Shown: in pieces, positions 24,701 through 34,590 of the stretch
Layout: every line of letters begins with the position of its first letter
Numbering within the stretch: position 1 is the stretch's first letter
Assembly: GCA_037013685.1 (NCBI GenBank)
Contig: CM072884.1
Span: 112,843,785-112,907,784, forward strand
DNA from: Acridotheres tristis
Lineage: Eukaryota; Chordata; Aves; Passeriformes; Sturnidae
Direction of reading: 5' to 3'
DNA length: 64,000 nucleotides
Translations under genes and position numbers: made by a program
The notes under the pieces: model-generated
The model's input: the letters and a program-made list of their open reading frames with translations, nothing else
Database searches by the model: none
What the model was told of the DNA's origin: nothing

Positions 24701-27700
24701 AACAATAATAACAACGATTATGATGATAGTAAAAATAAAAAAAAAATAAAATATTTGCCTTCTCCTTATCTCCACTAGCAGGCACTACAGAGTTTTCACA
24801 GCATAAAGGGAAGGCTGAGAGAAAGAATAAAAGGAAATTATGAAGTAAAAGTTCTCTGACAAAGCTACAGGGAAGCTTTAGTAGCACGTGCCTGCCCTGG
24901 AGTCTCACCTGGACATTCAGCACCTTCAGAAACGCTGAATTTATGAACAAAATCATTGAATTATGTAGGAGAAACAGGAATAAACTGAGCAGTACCACAA
25001 GCAGGGCTGGGATTTGGACAGGACAGGTGCAGAGGTTGCCCACCTGAGCATTTTGTGCAGTTTCTCTGAGTTCATGCCATTGCCATTATCTGTGAATGTC
25101 AGGCAGATGTTGTCATTGATGACGGTTTTGTCGATCCAGATCTGTTTGGCGCTCACATCTGGATCGTAGGCATTATCTGAGGGCAAGGAAAGCAAACAGA
25201 GTGGGAGACTAGAAAACTAAAATTCAACTAAGTGCAAACACATCTGAAAGTAAATCAAAGGGTTAGGATGGAACAGCTGCACCAACCCAGGAGAACCTCA
25301 CCCAAAATTTCCCAGATTATCACTGACAGCAACACAGACAATAAAAACGTAGCTGGGGTGAGCAGCTCACACAAGAACAGAAAATGAAACCAAGCCAAGG
25401 TTCCAGTTTCATCTCCTGCCTGCAGAGCAGCTGCTGCAATGTCTGCTTTCCCCCAGCCCTTACAGAGGGGAGCTGCAAAATGTTTTAGACTCAACTTTGT
25501 GTTTACAGGATGTGAAAGAGTCAAACAGAAATGAAAGAGAAACCAGGGCTCCAGAAAGCCCTCCTGGCAAAGCCAGGCCCAGCCTCAGCTGCCCCAACAC
25601 CATTTTCTTCCATCTCTTCCCCTCATCCTCTGGGATTTGAGAGGGGAAGGAAGGGTGGGAGGTGATGGCACCTCTGCCTCACTGCCTGTCCTTGCAGGAT
25701 CAGCTGAGAGACACAAAACAGCTCAAGCCAGTAAAAGGAACCACAGCTCTGCAGCTTTCTCCCTATAAACTTGGTGTCTAAATTGCATCATATCAAATGT
25801 TTCATAAAATGTATTTCAGCATCACAAAACAGGACATACAGGTACAACTGAAAGTTTGGAAGCATTTGGAGTGTGAAAAGAGCCAAGATGATTTAACAGA
25901 TTCCCACAGCCACAGGGCTCTGGTTTCCTCCTCTGGGACAGCTTTGGTCTTCTCCAGCTAAAAAGTCCCTGTTTTCTTCTGACAGGTTAATTTTCTGGGA
26001 AAGGGAGAGGGGGGGAAAAAAAGGGGGGAAAGGGGGAGGAGAAAAAAAGGGGGAAAGGGGAGAGGAGAAAAAAAGGGGGAAAGGGGAGAGGAGAAAAAAA
26101 GGGGGAAGGGGGAGAGGAGAAAAAAAGGGGGAAAGGGGAGAGGAGAAAAAAAGGGGGAAAGGGGGGAGGAGAAAAAAAAGGGGGAAAGGGGGGAGGAAAA
26201 AAAGGGGGAAAGGGGGAAGGAAATAAAAGGGGGAAAGGGGGAGAAGATCTGTGACTTTGTTGGCAGCAACAAGTGCTCAATCAGCTTGGCTGGGGTCCCA
26301 AGCCACACCTTTATTTTGAGGAAGCAGCTGACTGGGGACAAGAGGAACAAACACTGGAGATGTCCAATTAACTTCTGCTCAAAAATCAAAGGCAAGATGA
26401 TCAACAGGAGCTAATAAACAGATGCACAAGGTAATGCAGGTAACAGGACCAGAATGAAGAGCAGAACACTGAGGATGTTCAGCCAGGTCTTCCCCTACCT
26501 GATGGAAAAAGGTTTTGTACCAAGAAACAAGAATTATTCCAAGCTATTGATCACCTACCTATGAGTTCTGCAATTGCACTGAAGGGCCAGGTGTGACTGG
26601 TGGAGTTGGTGTGCAAGAATTTTGGGCACAGCTGGAATAAAGCACAAGCAGGGGCATTAGTTTGTGCTCTCCAAGGCAGAAACCAGTCTGTTAAATAAAG
26701 GAAGAGTCCATTAAATTGGTTTGGATAACACTGCCAAAAGGCTGCAATTAAATTGATTTCTGGATATTGGCAGGGAACATTAATACAGCTCCTGAAGAGG
26801 AAATTCAGAACAGTCTCAGCATATTCTGAGCATGGGTTATCATCCTAACACTCTTTATCTTTATAAAAATGTAAGGAATTATTGCTATCTAATTACAGAA
26901 AACACCAAAGCTGTGATTTAAACCCGGTACCAGAAGCTCTCAGATGTTAAAAACTCACATTTAGAACCAGGAGGATCCAAACTTCATGTGAAGAGTGAGC
27001 AGCACCCAACACCCTCTGTGGGTCTCAGTGACCAAAATCCCCTCTCAGGGGCTGCCCTGCAGTTGGATCTCACACATTTGATGTACCCAAAGGTACAAAT
27101 GTGTCTTTTCCAGGCCACTGCCAGAATTAAGTGAAAATATGCAAATAAAGCATCTCTTTATGAGATGTGACTTGGAGATGTCAGTGACAAAAGAACTGCC
27201 AGGCAGCCCCAGCCTAGGCTCACATATCTTCACTTCAAGACTTGGAAAACCAGGACTAAATATCCATGTAAGTGAAGGACCTGTCCATGCAACATTTGGA
27301 GAAGTTTTAACTGCAGCTGATCCTTGTGTTTGCATTATCCCCGAGGAAATCCATGGCTACCCTCCCACAAAGCCTTTAACACAAACCCCCTGCACAGATT
27401 TGCTCAATCCCCCCCTGCCAGAGTTGTGGTGGTGGCAGAAAAAAGCAGCACCATGAACACATAACACTGAAATCAGCCCTTGTACCACTGAGTTACACAA
27501 AAACCAGAACATAATCCACATTATTATAGAGAGAAAATCTGAGAGAGATCTTAAAATACTGTGTGCATATCCATACTGTGTAATTTTTACAGAGTTACAC
27601 GTTGACAAACACTTGTATAAAGGTATGAAGTGTAAATAAAAGTGCAAATAAAAGCAAGCAGCCACTTCAGAGCTCCAAGGTGAAAAGGAATGATGCTAAA

Positions 27701-30700
27701 AGCAAATCCTAGAGCCACAAACCAGGCACCAGAGCAGGAGAAAGGCACAGGGAGAAGCAACAGAAAGTGCCAAGAGCTGTCACCTCATCCTGAGGTCACA
27801 GCAGCACATGACACACTTCCAAGTGCAATTTAATCCCTGCATTTCTCCGTGGAGCACCAGTGGGAACAGAAACCACGTTCCTCCTTGCCATCTGTGCTTC
27901 AGAGCTCCAGGTTTACAAAATCTGGTGCAGGAAGTCAGGCTAAGCCAGGGTGCTCCCAACAAACACTTCCAAGTAATTTTGAATCCAAAAGAAAATTCCT
28001 CTGTGTTATTAATGGAAATCTCACACGTGCAACAGCACGTGGGCAAAAAGGATCTTTGGATTTTTCCCTCTGCTGTACAGGAACTCGGGGGATCCTCAGA
28101 GCCCTGGGTGATTCTCTGCACTTTCACAGAGCTGGCAGCATCTGCTCCTTTGTTTTCTAAGCTTCGGCATCAAAACCCACCAGAAACAACTGCTGGGGGT
28201 TTTCCCACCTGAAATCTCTCCCTGGTAAAACAAAACCATATTTAAAAATCCCAACCCACCACAGGGATGTACATTCAGAGATTTGGCATCTGCTCACTCT
28301 CTGCTGAAACACTGAACGACTCCAGCCATACAGGAGGCTGAAGTGCTGGATTCCCTGGAATCTCAGCAACATGGACTTGGCAAGAAATCCTGACTGTGGT
28401 TTTGAAACAGGCATCAACTCACACTAGGGAATCTCATGGAATTCCTGAGGTTGGAAAAGCCCTCCCAGCCCATGGAGTCCCAGCTGTGCCCCATGGCCAC
28501 CTTGTCACCCTGAGTGCCACCTCCAGGGATGGGCACTCCAAACCTCCCTGGGCAGTTCTTCCCAAGGCCTGACCACCTTTTCCAGGATGAAAATTCCTTC
28601 TGGAAAGGAAGAAGCATCTCCCCAGACCATCAGACAATGCTGAGGAAGGACAGATAGAACTTCAGTGTCACCCACAGCGGCATCCTCACCAATAAATGTC
28701 CCTTTTTGCCTGTGAACCAAATCATTGTGTGTGCACAGAAACCAAACTTTGCCTGAGTAACACAACAGCTCCACCCTTCATTTCCCTGCTGTGAACCACT
28801 GAGAATCCTAAAAACAGCATCACAGGAGTTGTGCTGATATCTCTGGATCACTGCTTGGGGGAGGGCTTGAGAAAGGCTGGAAGGTGGTTCAGAGGACTGG
28901 GAATTGTATGGGAAGGGCTGGAAAATGGCAACTGGAACAAATGGGGTCTTGGCCCTCATACCTCCCATCCCTGAGCAAAAGGTGAGCAACTGTGCCACAG
29001 GGAATTCATGGGAAAGTTACCTCAGAGCAGACAGCACCACCTGATCACAGAATTCCAGAATTGCAAAACTGGTTTGTGTTTAAAGACCACCCAGCTCCAA
29101 GACTTGCCACCAGAGCAGGATGCTCCAAGCCCTCTCCAGCCTGGCCCTCCTCATGCCAGGCATTGAAACAAGGGCACAAAACCAGATTAAAGAACAGCAG
29201 AACGGTGGTTTAAGGCCATCAGTTTTATAGTTTCCTCCAGAGCAATCCAGCTGTCAGCAGCCACTCCTTAATTCCTGACGAACTCATCAGGAAATATTTA
29301 AGTCCGTTTGTCTCCTTACACTTCGTTCATCAATGCCCCACTTTAATTAGCTCCTAATTAATTGAGATTCAATAAGAGCTGAACACTCACTTGGCCAATC
29401 CAGCTGTTTTGCTTGCTCAGCCAAACATATTTTGTTACTAAGTGGGTTTTGTTTAGTAATTTCATTTTTTTTCTGCCGAGACCATGTGCAGCCAAATACA
29501 ATTCAAACCTCCCACTTCTTCCAGCTGGACGTGTCTGAAACTAAACTGTCCTGAGAACAGCACCTCCTGCAGTTATAACCAGCAAATATTGAAGAATAAA
29601 GCAGTTTATCTCTCAAAAATGACAGGCAGCTTCAGAAATTCAGTTTTCCAAGCAAACCTGAACTGTCCCATCCCTTGCAGATCCAAAGTTGTGCACAAAT
29701 CCCAAACCTCTGCAGAGCTTGCCTCATCTTAGGAATTTATTGCTTGCACATAATAAATTTTTGTTGTGTTATCCATCATCACTACAGTAATTCATGCATT
29801 TGAGTGGAAAATACATCTTGGTTCATCCTTGGGAACAACACTGCCATTTTCATGGAATTGTTTAGGCTGGAAAAGCCCTCCCAGCCCCTGCAGTCCCAGC
29901 TGTGCCCCCATGGCCACCTTGGCACCCTGAGTGCCACCTCCAGGTGCCACCTCCAGGGATGGGCACTCCAAAGCTCCCTGGGCAGCCCCTGCCAAGGCCT
30001 CAGCTCCCTTTCCATGGGGAAATTCCTCCTGAAACTTCCTGAAATTTCTCCTCCCAGCTACACAATCCCAGGTCCATGACTGTGCAATGAGCCACATCAA
30101 GGGACCGTTCCAAATTAAAAACCACTCTTAAAATACTATCCTGGATCACTTTCCCGAGCTGCTTCATTGTTCAACTGGATAAAAATATTGCCAGAGCAAC
30201 AGCAGGAGATAAATTCCAGTGTGGGAATGAGCTCCCAGGCCCTCCCAGTGCCTCTGAATCCACGGGAAATACTTTATATTCCCAAAGAACTGTGAGCATC
30301 AGCTCTCCCCACCATTCTCTTATTACAAAGCTTTTTACAAACCTGGTCAAAACCGCATCAGCTGCTTCACCTGAGCAAAAAAAAAAAAAACCAAAAAAAC
30401 CAAAATAACAACAAACCCAAAAAAACGAAAAACAAAAAACCCTACAAAACCCTCAGCTTTCACTGGAAAGCCACTGAATGCAAATTCTCAGTTGTCCCTG
30501 CAACAGACAAAACCAAAGAGCTGCCTAAAAATAATTGAGAAAGTTACCAAGTGCGTCTGGTTTCGTTTGTGCCTCTGAAAGTTCGGCTTGGCAAAGTGAT
30601 TTCAACCTGAGAATGATTTTAAACTCTGAACTGTCAGGTGCAAAGGCTGATTTTTGATACTTTTTCCGCTCAAGCAGATCAATAATATGTCCAGAAAGTA

Positions 30701-31800
30701 ATAATAAATCCAAATCTTCACCTAAAGAAGCAGGACAACCCTGCTGCAATAAAAAAAAAATCACACAAACTGTGGATTTCAAACACTTGCAAGAATTAAA
30801 GATCTGAAATCGAAATTAAAATGCAATTTTGGAACTTCGAAAAGACGATGTTTAGGGCTTATCTCTAGGATCGTGGCAACTTTTATTAGGGTAATATAAA
30901 TTGATCTTACTTAAGGTAACAAAAATTGATGTTAAGGTAACATAAATCGATATTAGGTGATAAAATTTCAGCCAGAGGTTGAACTCAATGATCTCGGAGG
31001 TCTTTCCCATCCTAAACGATTCTGTAATTCCAGCCGTGCTGAGCATATTCGAACACACCTTTTTCACTCAAATATTTCATAAGTTACTCATCGTAGCTCT
31101 CCTGCTTCTTTTCACTGCTCTAAAACAAGGTGCTGAGCCAGGTGTAGCTCCAGGTGAGGTTTAGAGGCATTGACTTGGGAAAAACCCTCCTGTTTCACCT
31201 GAAAAAGCAGCTTTAACTCCATTTATATCAGCACAAACAAACGACCGATTGCCACAACCGCTCGGCAACAATACTACGACGGAAAAGCAGCAGCATTTAC
31301 CTGCGCGAACACTCATCATCAGGCGTAATTAGAGTTAAAATGTAATTAGGCCGCTCGCAATAAAAGCAGTTAAGATTTGAAGTTACGAGTTGGCAATTAG
31401 AGGTCACGGCGCTCACCAGAGGCTGGGAAATCCCGCCCCTAACACCGAGCCCACCCCCAGCCCTCACCTTCCCCTCGGCACAGCCTGGCAGGACCGAGAG
31501 AAGTTCATTTTCCAGGATTTGAGCCGGGATAAGGACGGGATAAGCCCCGACCCCACGTCCCCCACCCCGAGGGACGAAGCTGCGCTCCCCGCCCTCGCTG
31601 AGGGAGTGACCCTGGAAGTGTCCAAGGCCAGCCTGGACGGGGCTCTGAGCAGCCTGGGGTGGTGGAAGGTGTCCCTGCCCATGGCAGCAGGTCGGAACGA
31701 GCCGGCCCCTCAGGTGCGTTCCCCCGGGCCGGCCGCGGCCCCGCCGCCCCCTCAGACTCACCGCGCTCAGCCGGATCCCGCCCTGTGTTTTCGCCGCCAT
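12549..31800 (-). CDS. MORC3: MORC3, MORC family CW-type zinc finger ATPase (complete)
   Basis: Nuclear GHKL-type ATPase that forms nuclear bodies, binds H3K4me through its CW finger and, in human, acts in antiviral silencing and interferon control. Seventeen exons join to 2,799 nt (932 residues and stop; human 939): 31762-31800, 26559-26631, 25044-25176, 23218-23432, 22759-22906, 22344-22491, 22125-22256, 21811-21930, 21309-21406, 19009-19113, 18787-18909, 18597-18671, 18006-18048, 16861-17045, 15539-16382, 15260-15423, 12549-12702. The start is [13 protein letters not shown] in a GC-rich first exon. The ATP-binding motif AELIDNAYDPD spans exons 2-3, and DNGNGM is in exon 3. The CW finger ([14 protein letters not shown], then WYCSLNPD and NCNVPEEP) covers residues about 407-455. 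An acidic Asp/Glu-rich stretch, a Lys/Glu coiled coil (about 670-870) and the conserved C-terminus ending EQMHEISST follow. Introns 4 and 7 look U12-type. Confidence 0.96.
12703..15259 (-). other. MORC3 intron 16: content
   Basis: Contains poly-A and poly-T tracts (13139-13155, 13457-13472) and an extended antisense CR1 (13895-14500). 14630-15259 is AT-rich and unassigned. Frames across 13445-13830 are proline/alanine-rich in several phases and show no conserved motif. Confidence 0.6.
13895..14500 (-). mobile_element. CR1 copy, extended
   Basis: Antisense CR1: CATGAATCCCAGAATCCCCA, then CCAAGGCCTGACCACTCTGC and CACAAGGTCCCCCCTGAGCC. It continues into the segment shared with 3815-4020. Confidence 0.75.
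15260..15423 (-). CDS. MORC3: MORC3 exon 16
   Basis: Encodes [20 protein letters not shown] through [13 protein letters not shown] to VNFSDGE and continues the coiled coil. The acceptor is TTGGCAG|ATTGAA and the donor GAAAG|GTATCA. Confidence 0.93.
15539..16382 (-). CDS. MORC3: MORC3 exon 15 (large exon)
   Basis: At 844 nt this is the largest MORC3 exon. It encodes [20 protein letters not shown], then [20 protein letters not shown], several Lys-Glu motifs of SUMO type (VKMEC, VVKKEE) and the coiled coil with [20 protein letters not shown]. The donor is GCGAG|GTAAAA. Confidence 0.95.
16861..17045 (-). CDS. MORC3: MORC3 exon 14
   Basis: A Ser/Pro/Lys-rich linker ([20 protein letters not shown] through [19 protein letters not shown]). 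It is poorly conserved with mammals. The acceptor is TTATAG|ATGAAT and the donor AGCAG|GTGAGT. Confidence 0.85.
18006..18048 (-). CDS. MORC3: MORC3 exon 13
   Basis: A short 43-nt exon encoding [14 protein letters not shown]. The acceptor is GTGCAG|GGACAG and the donor CACCAG|GTAACT. Support is mainly from phase and splice signals. Confidence 0.8.
18597..18671 (-). CDS. MORC3: MORC3 exon 12
   Basis: Encodes [20 protein letters not shown] and then TYKK. It supplies the last CW cysteine. The acceptor is CCTCAG|GAATTG and the donor AAAAA|GTGAGT. Confidence 0.94.
18787..18909 (-). CDS. MORC3: MORC3 exon 11 (CW zinc finger)
   Basis: Encodes [20 protein letters not shown] through [13 protein letters not shown]. 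The first three zinc-binding Cys and the aromatic Trp residues of the CW fold are present. The fourth Cys lies in the next exon. Confidence 0.95.
19009..19113 (-). CDS. MORC3: MORC3 exon 10
   Basis: Encodes [20 protein letters not shown] and then [14 protein letters not shown], the end of the transducer domain. The acceptor is TTTGCAG|ACTCAC and the donor ATCCA|GTGAGT. Confidence 0.94.
19185..19415 (+). mobile_element. CR1 3' end
   Basis: Sense CR1 with the classic end GGTTGGACTCAATGATCTTG, then AAGGTCTCTTCCAACC and TTCTGTGAATTCTGTGATT, the CR1 terminal octamer repeat. Confidence 0.85.
19416..21308 (-). other. Rest of MORC3 intron 9
   Basis: Holds a CR1 tail at 20700-20790 (GGTCTTGGAGATCTTTTCCA, then ACCTTAATGATCC). 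19860-20100 is GC-richer, with short CCCAGCCCTGCCAGG duplications at about 20020-20055. No gene is recognised. Confidence 0.55.
21309..21406 (-). CDS. MORC3: MORC3 exon 9
   Basis: Encodes [20 protein letters not shown] and then [12 protein letters not shown]. The acceptor is TTTGCAG|GCAAAC and the donor TACAG|GTATTT. Confidence 0.95.
21811..21930 (-). CDS. MORC3: MORC3 exon 8
   Basis: Encodes [20 protein letters not shown] through [11 protein letters not shown], 40 codons. The acceptor TCAAAG|GCC lies 12-14 nt from the branch-like TTCCTTAAT. The donor is AAAG|GTAAGA. Confidence 0.9.
22125..22256 (-). CDS. MORC3: MORC3 exon 7
   Basis: Encodes [20 protein letters not shown] through RPKFLS, exactly 44 codons. 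The acceptor is TTATAG|GCTTAC. The donor GTATCCTTTC matches the U12 GT-AG consensus. Confidence 0.94.
22344..22491 (-). CDS. MORC3: MORC3 exon 6
   Basis: Encodes [20 protein letters not shown] through [18 protein letters not shown]. The acceptor is TTCTTAG|AGATAA and the donor CTACGA|GTACGT. Confidence 0.94.
22759..22906 (-). CDS. MORC3: MORC3 exon 5
   Basis: Encodes [20 protein letters not shown] through [20 protein letters not shown]. The upstream intron ends CCCAC (an AC terminus). The donor is AGAAA|GTAAGA. Confidence 0.93.
23218..23432 (-). CDS. MORC3: MORC3 exon 4
   Basis: Encodes [20 protein letters not shown] through [20 protein letters not shown] to VPIVTFTNQ. The GLYGNGFK lid loop is intact. 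The exon ends before a U12-type donor, ATATCCTTTC. The open frame continuing past 23218 is intronic. Confidence 0.93.
23570..24076 (-). mobile_element. LTR-like repeat, family A copy 2
   Basis: The reverse complement begins TGTTGGAACCC and runs through GAAGTGTGTGATTTCACATG to an AATAAG signal. It matches 7466-7982 along its length and matches 39901-40440 in the opposite orientation. It lies in MORC3 intron 3. Confidence 0.6.
24077..25043 (-). other. MORC3 intron 3, remainder
   Basis: AT-rich sequence with no gene or clear repeat recognised. Confidence 0.5.
25044..25176 (-). CDS. MORC3: MORC3 exon 3
   Basis: Encodes [20 protein letters not shown] through [17 protein letters not shown]. It holds the Mg/ATP-binding Asn and the glycine-rich G1 box. 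The acceptor is CCCTCAG|ATAATG and the donor CTCAG|GTGGGC. Confidence 0.95.
25998..26250. repeat. Purine-only tract (GGAGGAGAAAAAAAGGGGGAAAG units)
   Basis: About 250 bp of almost uninterrupted purine on the plus strand, with units near 27-30 bp made of A6-8, G4-6, A3 and G4-5. It lies in MORC3 intron 2, so the transcript strand is pure pyrimidine. Confidence 0.92.
26559..26631 (-). CDS. MORC3: MORC3 exon 2
   Basis: Encodes [20 protein letters not shown] and then AELI, the start of the ATPase N-box. The acceptor is TATTCCAG|CTGTGC and the donor CATAG|GTAGGT. Confidence 0.93.
28430..28620 (-). mobile_element. CR1 fragment
   Basis: Antisense CR1: CACCTTGTCACCCTGAGTGC, then CACTCCAAACCTCCCTGGGC. 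Confidence 0.75.
29855..30205 (-). mobile_element. CR1-containing repeat, inverted partner of 35325-35690
   Basis: Antisense CR1 (29860-30040) joined to non-CR1 sequence (30040-30205). The whole is nearly identical in reverse to 35325-35690, including TTAAGAGTGGTTTTTAATTT and GTGGCTCATTGCACAGTCAT. Confidence 0.8.
30965..31035 (+). mobile_element. CR1 3' tail
   Basis: GAACTCAATGATCTCGGAGG, then TCTTTCCCATCC and ACGATTCTGTAATTCC. Confidence 0.6.
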
Positions 31801-31960
31801 CTTCGGGCCGCGGCCGCGCGCGCGCTTCCGCCTCCCCGCGGCCCTTTCGCGCTTCCGGCACCGGGCGCGCGCACGGGGGTGGGCGGGGCTTGGGGCGAGG
31901 CCACGCCCCCTGCCCTGAGGGCGGGGCTGGGGCTGAGGGCGCTGTGAGGGGATGGCGTAG
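31540..31960 (-). promoter_or_regulatory. MORC3: MORC3 CpG-rich promoter with ETS motifs
   Basis: A GC- and CpG-rich block covers exon 1. On the minus strand TGCCGGAAGC (31851-31860) and GGCGGAAGCG (near 31823-31832) are ETS/GABP-type sites about 25-60 bp upstream of the ATG. No TATA box is seen. The transcription start is inferred to lie near 31830-31870. Confidence 0.65.
31762..31800 (-). CDS. MORC3: MORC3 exon 1 coding part
   Basis: Residues 1-13. The donor is AGCGCG|GTGAGT. The 5' UTR extends upstream (above 31800) into GC-rich sequence. Confidence 0.93.
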
Positions 31961-32029
31961 ATTGGAAAAGGGATTTGAAACCACCTGGTCATACCTGTGT
32001 GTGATCCTTGTCCCGGAGCGCTGAGTTCC

Positions 32030-32600
32030 ACGTCCAGGCCTTCCTTGGACACCTCCAGGGATGGGGAATCCATCCTCACATTGAACGGCCCCTGCCAAGG
32101 CCTGAGCTCCCTTTCCATGGGGAAATTCCTGCTGCTGTCCAAGCTGAGCCTGCCCTGGCCCAGCCTGAGGCCGTTCCCTCTCCTCCTGTCCCTGTTCCCT
32201 GGAGCAGAGCCCGACCCCCCTCCCTGCCCCTCCTGCCAGGGACTTGTGCAGAGCCACAAGGTCCCCCCTGAGCCTCCTTTTCTCCAGCCTCAGCCCCTTT
32301 CCAGCTCCCTCAGCCCCTCCTGGGGCTCCAGCCCCTTCCCAGCTCCGTTCCCTGCCCTGGACACCTCCAGCCCCTCCAGGGCTCTCCTGCAGGAGCCACA
32401 ACTGGACACAGCCCTCGAGGGTCTCAGTGCCAGCACAGAGGGACAATCCCTGCCCTGCTCCTGCTGGACACACAATTCCTCATCCAGCCCAGCTGCCAGT
32501 GGCCCCTTGGCCACCTGGGCACCCCTGGGCTCGTGTCCAGCCCCTGGCACCAGCACCCCCAGGGCTTTTCCCACTGGAGCACTTTCCTACCGCGTTCCTG
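32030..32600 (-). mobile_element. CR1 copy, left arm of an inverted pair
   Basis: Antisense CR1: CCTGCCAAGGCCTGAGCTCC, then CTCCTTTTCTCCAGCCTCAG and CCACCTGGGCACCCCTGGGC. Its first part pairs with 32680-32890, and 52560-52990 is a close third copy. Confidence 0.85.
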
Positions 32601-32674
32601 CTCTCCGGGCACTCAGAGTGTTCCTGTCTGGCTCCCCAGTGCGGTTCCTACTTCAGCATTTCTGCTGATTCCAA

Positions 32675-33012
32675 ATGCCCAGGGCAGGGAAGGGAGCTGG
32701 GAAGGGGCTGGAGCCCCAGGAGGGGCTGAGGGAGCTGGAAAGGGGCTCAGGCTGGAGAAAAGGAGGCTCAGGGGGGACCTTGTGGCTCTGCACAAGTCCC
32801 TGGCAGGAGGGGCAGGGAGGGGGGGTCGGGCTCTGCTCCAGGGAACAGGGACAGGAGGAGAGGGAACGGCCTCAGGCTGGGCCAGGGGAGGTTTAGATTG
32901 GGTATTGGAAACGTTTCTTCCTGCAAAGGGTGGTAAAACATTGGAACAGGACGCCCAGGGTTGTGGTGGAATCTCCATCCCTGGAAACATTCTAAAAACT
33001 CGTAGATGTGGC
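32675..33012 (+). mobile_element. CR1 copy, right arm of the inverted pair, interrupted at its 3' side
   Basis: Sense CR1: GGAGAAAAGGAGGCTCAGGG, then GGGAGGTTTAGATTGG, CATTGGAACAGGACGCCCAG and GTAGATGTGGCGC. It stops exactly where an LTR-like element begins. Confidence 0.8.
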
Positions 33013-33015
33013 GCT

Positions 33016-33662
33016 TGTGAATCCAGAGTCTAAAAGAATTAAAGGGTGCAGAGTTTAGTTAGGGGATAGAAACAATACATATAATGATTAAGAATTTAGC
33101 AAGGAGAGTAGAAGCAATGTAGAAAAGTTAATTATTAGCAGATGGAGCTAGCTAGAGCTAAGACAATACATCATTTGCTTGGCTTTGTTGTGTCAGGGTG
33201 GGAGGATGGGGCTTTGTAAAGATGAAGAAACCATCACTGCACCTGGGCCCCAAAACCAGCCAGAACCTGGTTAGGGAGCTTGGACCATGGCCAAGGAACC
33301 AGAGAGCCTGGCAACAAGGCAGAGGTGAAAAGCTGACCGTGAGGAAAACATCCTTGACTTCGTCTTAGAAAATCACTCACCCATTTCAAGACACACTGAC
33401 CCATTTCAAACAAAGAACTGCACAAGCATGAAAGGACTTCGAGCTCATTTTAATCCGAAGTGGAGGTAGCTGAGGTCAGGTAATGCATTTGTGTAGGTGT
33501 GTTGGGTAATTCTATGAATATGTAAGATTTTGGGGAATAAATGGAGAGCAGGAGCTCTGTGAATTTTGCACATGCCTGTGGGAGATTTCTCCCGGGTGTG
33601 CCCCACGTCCTAATAAACATACCACTTTCTAACTTTAATTAGTTGGAGAGTCTTTGTTCACA
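33016..33662 (+). mobile_element. Probable solo LTR inserted in CR1
   Basis: 647 bp starting TGTGAA and ending TTCACA, a perfect 6-bp inverted terminus with TG..CA ends. AATAAA occurs at about 33536 and 33612 near its 3' end. No coding region or second LTR is present. I do not see a clear target-site duplication. Confidence 0.55.
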
Positions 33663-33749
33663 CTTCAATTTAATGCTGGTGGTGCTGGGGTCATGGCTGG
33701 GCATGAGGAGCCTGCCAGGGATTGAAACGATTCGATTCATGCCTTCAAC

Positions 33750-34505
33750 ATTGTTATGAAAGGGTTTTTCCCCATTATAACAATAACTCTATAAAGAAGC
33801 TACAAGCACAGAAGCCTCCCTGAAGATTCCTGACTGGGACTTTGGACTGGAAATCAAACCCCTGCATGTGCTATTGTTCAGTGATCCCAGGGATAAACAG
33901 ACAGGACTGAGGGAGAGGAGTGCACCCACAAAAGAGCCAAACCCAGCAGAGATCCTTCCCTGGCCGGGTTTGGGGTGTGGACACCACAGCCCACAGTGGC
34001 CAGGTTTCCACAGCCTCCACCCAAAACCAGGAGGGGAGGAGGTTTTGGGTGTAATTCTGCTCAGAGGCACTGAACGCACAAACCCCCAACTCCAGAGGCC
34101 ACATCCACATGAGGGACGCCTCAGGGGGTGTCAGAATCCATCAAAGACCCCCCAAAAGTTCCCCCCAGAGTCGTTCCTGAAGCCTTGCACCACAGGACTG
34201 CATAGGATGCAACAGATCCTGAGTCTGCTGCAAGAGACAGCCCTGGGATTCCCAGCTGGCCTGAGCTACAGGAACCCATGGGATTCTGTGCTTTTGTGGG
34301 ACCATCACCCCAGGAGCTGCTGGAGAGCATCAACAGAACATCACTGGGATCAGTGGAGTGGTGATATTTTCTTTATTCTGTCCCTGTCACTCTCTGTCCT
34401 CCCCTCTCTATTTTCTATCTTCATTTTCTCTCTCATATTTATTATCAAATAAAACCTATATTACTGTCATTGGTCTATGGTTTTGTTTGCACCTTAATTC
34501 AGGCA
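33750..34505 (+). mobile_element. Possible second LTR-like element
   Basis: Starts TGTTATGAAAGGGTTTTTCC and carries AATAAA at about 34448, followed by a short T-rich stretch. The termini are not certain. Assignment rests on the polyadenylation signal position and its location between CR1 pieces. Confidence 0.35.
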
Positions 34506-34529
34506 GAGGCATTTTTAATAACTTTAATA

Positions 34530-34590
34530 ACTGGATCTTGACAGAGCCTAAAGGTCTTTTCCAGCCTTGATGATTCTGGGATTCTCTTCT
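34530..34590 (+). mobile_element. CR1 3' tail
   Basis: TAAAGGTCTTTTCCAGCCTT, then GATGATTCTGGGATTCTC. It could be the downstream remnant of the CR1 cut by the LTR-like elements. Confidence 0.55.

Larger units (their letters stand above)
26632..31761 (-). other. MORC3 intron 1: content
   Basis: About 5.1 kb with antisense CR1 pieces (28430-28620, 29040-29170, 29855-30205) and a CR1 tail at 30965-31035. An A-rich tract lies at about 30375-30445. Open frames at 27045-27456 and 27780-28212 show no recognised family. The interval 30450-30950 is AT-rich and unassigned. Confidence 0.6.

Noticed and set aside
31297..32473. Two 320-codon minus ORFs around the MORC3 promoter
   Set aside because: They span CR1 and CpG-rich promoter sequence in two frames with Arg/Pro/Gly bias. 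Neither contains a recognisable domain, and the MORC3 start lies inside in another frame.
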